7,134 nucleotides of DNA from an uncultured Micrococcaceae bacterium (GTDB lineage: Bacteria > Actinomycetota > Actinomycetes > Actinomycetales > Micrococcaceae): contig CALBOC010000305.1 in NCBI GenBank assembly GCA_937896705.1, forward strand, positions 1-7,134, given 5' to 3'. The position numbers and the translations under genes are program-made. The notes below the pieces were generated by a model. The model searched no databases, had not been told where the DNA came from, and saw only the letters and a list, made by a program, of their open reading frames with translations. Shown here in pieces: positions 5,294 through 7,134 of the stretch (positions within the stretch are counted from its first letter, which is position 1; the number at the start of each line of letters is the position of its first letter).

Positions 5294-6850
5294 ATGGCTA
5301 CGGCCCCCGAATCAAAGCTTGCCACTGGCGACCACGCCAGTACTGAAGAAAAGGCCTCCCAGGATGCCCTAGATCGCGCAACCAAACGCAACTGGTGGCT
5401 CGTGGCGCTCGGCCCGGTTGCTGGACTGATTCTCGGTCTCATCCTGCCCGATACCTTGTCGTTTGAGGGCCGCGCCGTTGCTGGCATCGCGCTGTGGATG
5501 GCCATCTGGTGGATGACCGAAGCAGCACCCATTCCGGTTACCTCGTTGTTGCCGCTTGTCCTGTTCCCCTTATTCGGAATCGGGGAGCTTAGCGAAGTCG
5601 CGGCCCCCTACGCTAGCACCGTAATCTTCCTGGTCATGGGCGGGGTGGTCTTGGGCCTTGCCACGGAGAAATCCAACCTGCATCTGCGTGTGGCCTTGTG
5701 GACGATCAAGCTGGTCGGCACCAAGCCATCCCAAATCGTGTTGGGTCTGATGATCGCGTCGGCCTTCATTTCGGCGTGGGTATCAAATACCGCCACGGCC
5801 GTGATTATGGTGCCGATTGCCGTGTCTATTTTGAACCTCGTGCGGTCCATCGATCCCGAGGCAGCCGGCAAAAAATTCGCCGCATCATTGTTGCTGGGTG
5901 TGGCCTATGGTGTCACCATCGGTTCCACCGCCACCCTGATTGGACAACCCCCGATGGCCCTGATGAAGGGCTATCTGATGGATTCTCACGGCATCGATAT
6001 GGCCTTTGGGACCTGGATGCTCATTGGTGTTCCGTGGGCCATCATCATGCTGACCATCGCGTGGGTTGTGTTGACCAAGATTGTCTACCGGCCAGAAATC
6101 GATGATCTGCCGGGCGGCAAGGAACTCATCGACCAGGAGCACGCCAAACTGGGCTCGATGACCACCCCGGAACGCCGCGTCGCATGGATCTTCGCCGGAG
6201 CGATCTTTTTCTGGATTGCCGTTCCGTTGCTCTCGCAGATCGGATGGGTCGCAGAAAACCTTGCCTTCTTAGGTAACATCAGCGATGCACAAGTCGCGAT
6301 GGCTGCTGCGGTCGCATGCTTTATAGTCCCGGCCGACCGCCGCCGTGATGACGCCAGCGGGACGCCCCTGTTGCGCTGGTCGGCATCCAAAGAAATCCCC
6401 TGGGGCCTCTTGCTGCTCTTTGGGGGCGGGCTGTCACTGTCCGCGATGTTTACTCAGACCGGTTTCAGCGCGTGGGTCGGAGAACAAGTCTCGGGTATGA
6501 GCTCGATGGCTTCCTGGATCATTATCATTGCGGTCATCCTCGTCAGCCTGATCCTGACCGAGCTGACCTCGAATACCGCCACGGCAGCGGCATTCTTCCC
6601 GATCTTCGGAGCCGTGGCCCTGGGTGTGGGGATCGATCCGCTGTTTATGACGATTGCCGTGACGCTGGCCGTCTGCTCGGCGTACATGCTGCCCGTGGCG
6701 ACGCCGTCGAATGCGGTGGCATTCGGTTCCGGAGAGATCACGATTAAGCAGATGACGCGTGCGGGCATTTGGCTCAACGTCATCTCCATTGGGGTCATCA
6801 TGTTCATGCTCTACACTCTGGTCCCACTTGTCTTTGGCGTGAGCTTATAA
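5294..6850 (+). CDS. DASS/SLC13-family anion transporter, candidate muconate carrier
   Basis: A 518-residue inner-membrane carrier of the divalent anion:Na+ symporter family, which usually carries dicarboxylates, citrate or sulfate. A polar N-terminal stretch of about 33 residues is followed by about 11 hydrophobic segments. The two SNT motifs that form the Na+ and substrate sites of VcINDY are both intact: SNTATAV (164-170) and SNTATAA (426-432). The C-terminal signature MLPVATPSNAVAFGSGEI (465-482) is clear. A departure occurs at 213-221, ATLIGQPPM, where relatives usually read GT-P-N. The ATG follows GGAGG (5285-5289). Divergence from catR, the CatR-type operator and the gap of only 39 bp to catC suggest that it moves a pathway metabolite; cis,cis-muconate is a six-carbon dicarboxylate and fits. 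Benzoate would be unusual for this family. Family is certain, substrate is inference. Confidence 0.88.
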   Translation: MATAPESKLATGDHASTEEKASQDALDRATKRNWWLVALGPVAGLILGLILPDTLSFEGRAVAGIALWMAIWWMTEAAPIPVTSLLPLVLFPLFGIGELSEVAAPYASTVIFLVMGGVVLGLATEKSNLHLRVALWTIKLVGTKPSQIVLGLMIASAFISAWVSNTATAVIMVPIAVSILNLVRSIDPEAAGKKFAASLLLGVAYGVTIGSTATLIGQPPMALMKGYLMDSHGIDMAFGTWMLIGVPWAIIMLTIAWVVLTKIVYRPEIDDLPGGKELIDQEHAKLGSMTTPERRVAWIFAGAIFFWIAVPLLSQIGWVAENLAFLGNISDAQVAMAAAVACFIVPADRRRDDASGTPLLRWSASKEIPWGLLLLFGGGLSLSAMFTQTGFSAWVGEQVSGMSSMASWIIIIAVILVSLILTELTSNTATAAAFFPIFGAVALGVGIDPLFMTIAVTLAVCSAYMLPVATPSNAVAFGSGEITIKQMTRAGIWLNVISIGVIMFMLYTLVPLVFGVSL

Positions 6851-6889
6851 CCCGCTGACGCTGTACAACCCCACAACGAAAGGACAGGC

Positions 6890-7134
6890 ATGCTATTTCT
6901 TGCCCGTATGGACGTGACCTTCCCGGAATCGATGGATGCAGCAACCAAAGCTGACTTCCAGGCACGTGAAAAAGAGTACTCCGGTAACCTGCAACGCCAA
7001 GGTGTCATGAAAGGCATCTGGCGGGTCGTGGGAGAGTACGCGAACTACTCGATCTTCGATGTGGACAGCCACGACGAGTTCCACGAGATCCTATCGGGGT
7101 TCCCGATGTTCCCGTACATGAACGTCAAGGTCAC
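6890..7134 (+). CDS. catC: Muconolactone delta-isomerase (C-terminus cut by window edge)
   Basis: Eighty-one complete codons of a protein usually about 92-96 residues long, so only the last few residues are missing. CatC is a small cytosolic oligomeric enzyme of ferredoxin-like fold that converts muconolactone to beta-ketoadipate enol-lactone, the step after CatB. The start MLFLARMDV, then QAREKEYSGNLQRQG (24-38), WRVVGEYANYSIFDV (44-58) and LSGFPMFPYM (68-77), are hallmark segments. The ATG follows AAAGGA (6879-6884) at 5-nt spacing. It lies 39 bp after the transporter stop with no terminator or promoter visible between, so the two are probably co-transcribed. It is the gene that anchors the catB and catR assignments. 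Confidence 0.95.
   Translation, partial: MLFLARMDVTFPESMDAATKADFQAREKEYSGNLQRQGVMKGIWRVVGEYANYSIFDVDSHDEFHEILSGFPMFPYMNVKV

Noticed and set aside
5164..5532. Minus-strand open frame of 122 codons crossing the catR-DASS divergent region
   Set aside because: It covers the DASS start and the regulatory region, has no homology I recognise, and conflicts with the clear ribosome binding site and ATG at 5294.
1..7134. Search by eye for mobile elements, CRISPR arrays, tRNA/rRNA genes and defence systems
   Set aside because: No transposase, direct-repeat array, terminal inverted repeats or RNA-gene fold was seen; every sizeable stretch is explained by seven metabolic genes and their control regions.

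Overview
The window is an aromatic-acid catabolism locus with seven genes, two of them cut by the window edges. Moderately GC-rich DNA, the style of the proteins (an Arthrobacter-like Paa-type enoyl-CoA hydratase, an MHS transporter) and a CRP/GlxR-type regulatory site all point to an actinobacterium, most likely of the Micrococcales. That assignment is inferred from protein style and not from any marker gene. I see no RNA gene, insertion sequence, CRISPR array or phage gene.

Left module (about 1-2903, all on the minus strand): a phenylacetate-type module. In transcription order it holds an MHS-family major facilitator transporter (1398-2756), a crotonase-fold enoyl-CoA hydratase (477-1295), and the first 119 codons of paaZ, the ring-opening aldehyde dehydrogenase/hydratase of phenylacetyl-CoA breakdown (1-359). 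The transporter and paaZ each have a promoter with nearly the same 16-bp inverted repeat just downstream of the -10 box. This implies that one repressor, probably a TetR-family PaaR type, controls both. The transporter promoter also carries a perfect TGTGA-N6-TCACA site for a CRP/GlxR regulator, and a second inverted repeat lies further upstream.

Right module (2945-7134): the catechol branch of the beta-ketoadipate pathway. The minus-strand pair catR-catB (LysR regulator and muconate cycloisomerase, overlapping by ATGA) ends at a strong hairpin terminator. Divergent from catR run a DASS/SLC13 anion transporter (5294-6850) and, 39 bp later, the start of catC, muconolactone isomerase (6890 onward). 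The 263-bp divergent region has an imperfect palindrome of the ATAC-N7-GTAT type bound by CatM/BenM regulators. It sits at about -64 from the predicted start of the transporter-catC transcript and over a possible catR promoter.

How they work together: both modules feed ring-cleavage products to beta-ketoadipyl-CoA or related CoA esters, and from there to succinyl-CoA and acetyl-CoA. The most interesting points are the placement of a DASS dicarboxylate-type carrier between catR and catC, which makes it a candidate muconate (C6 dicarboxylate) transporter, and the shared operator that makes the MHS transporter a candidate phenylacetate importer. Every gene belongs to a known family. I do not see a wholly new system, but the transporter assignments and promoter architecture look worth testing.
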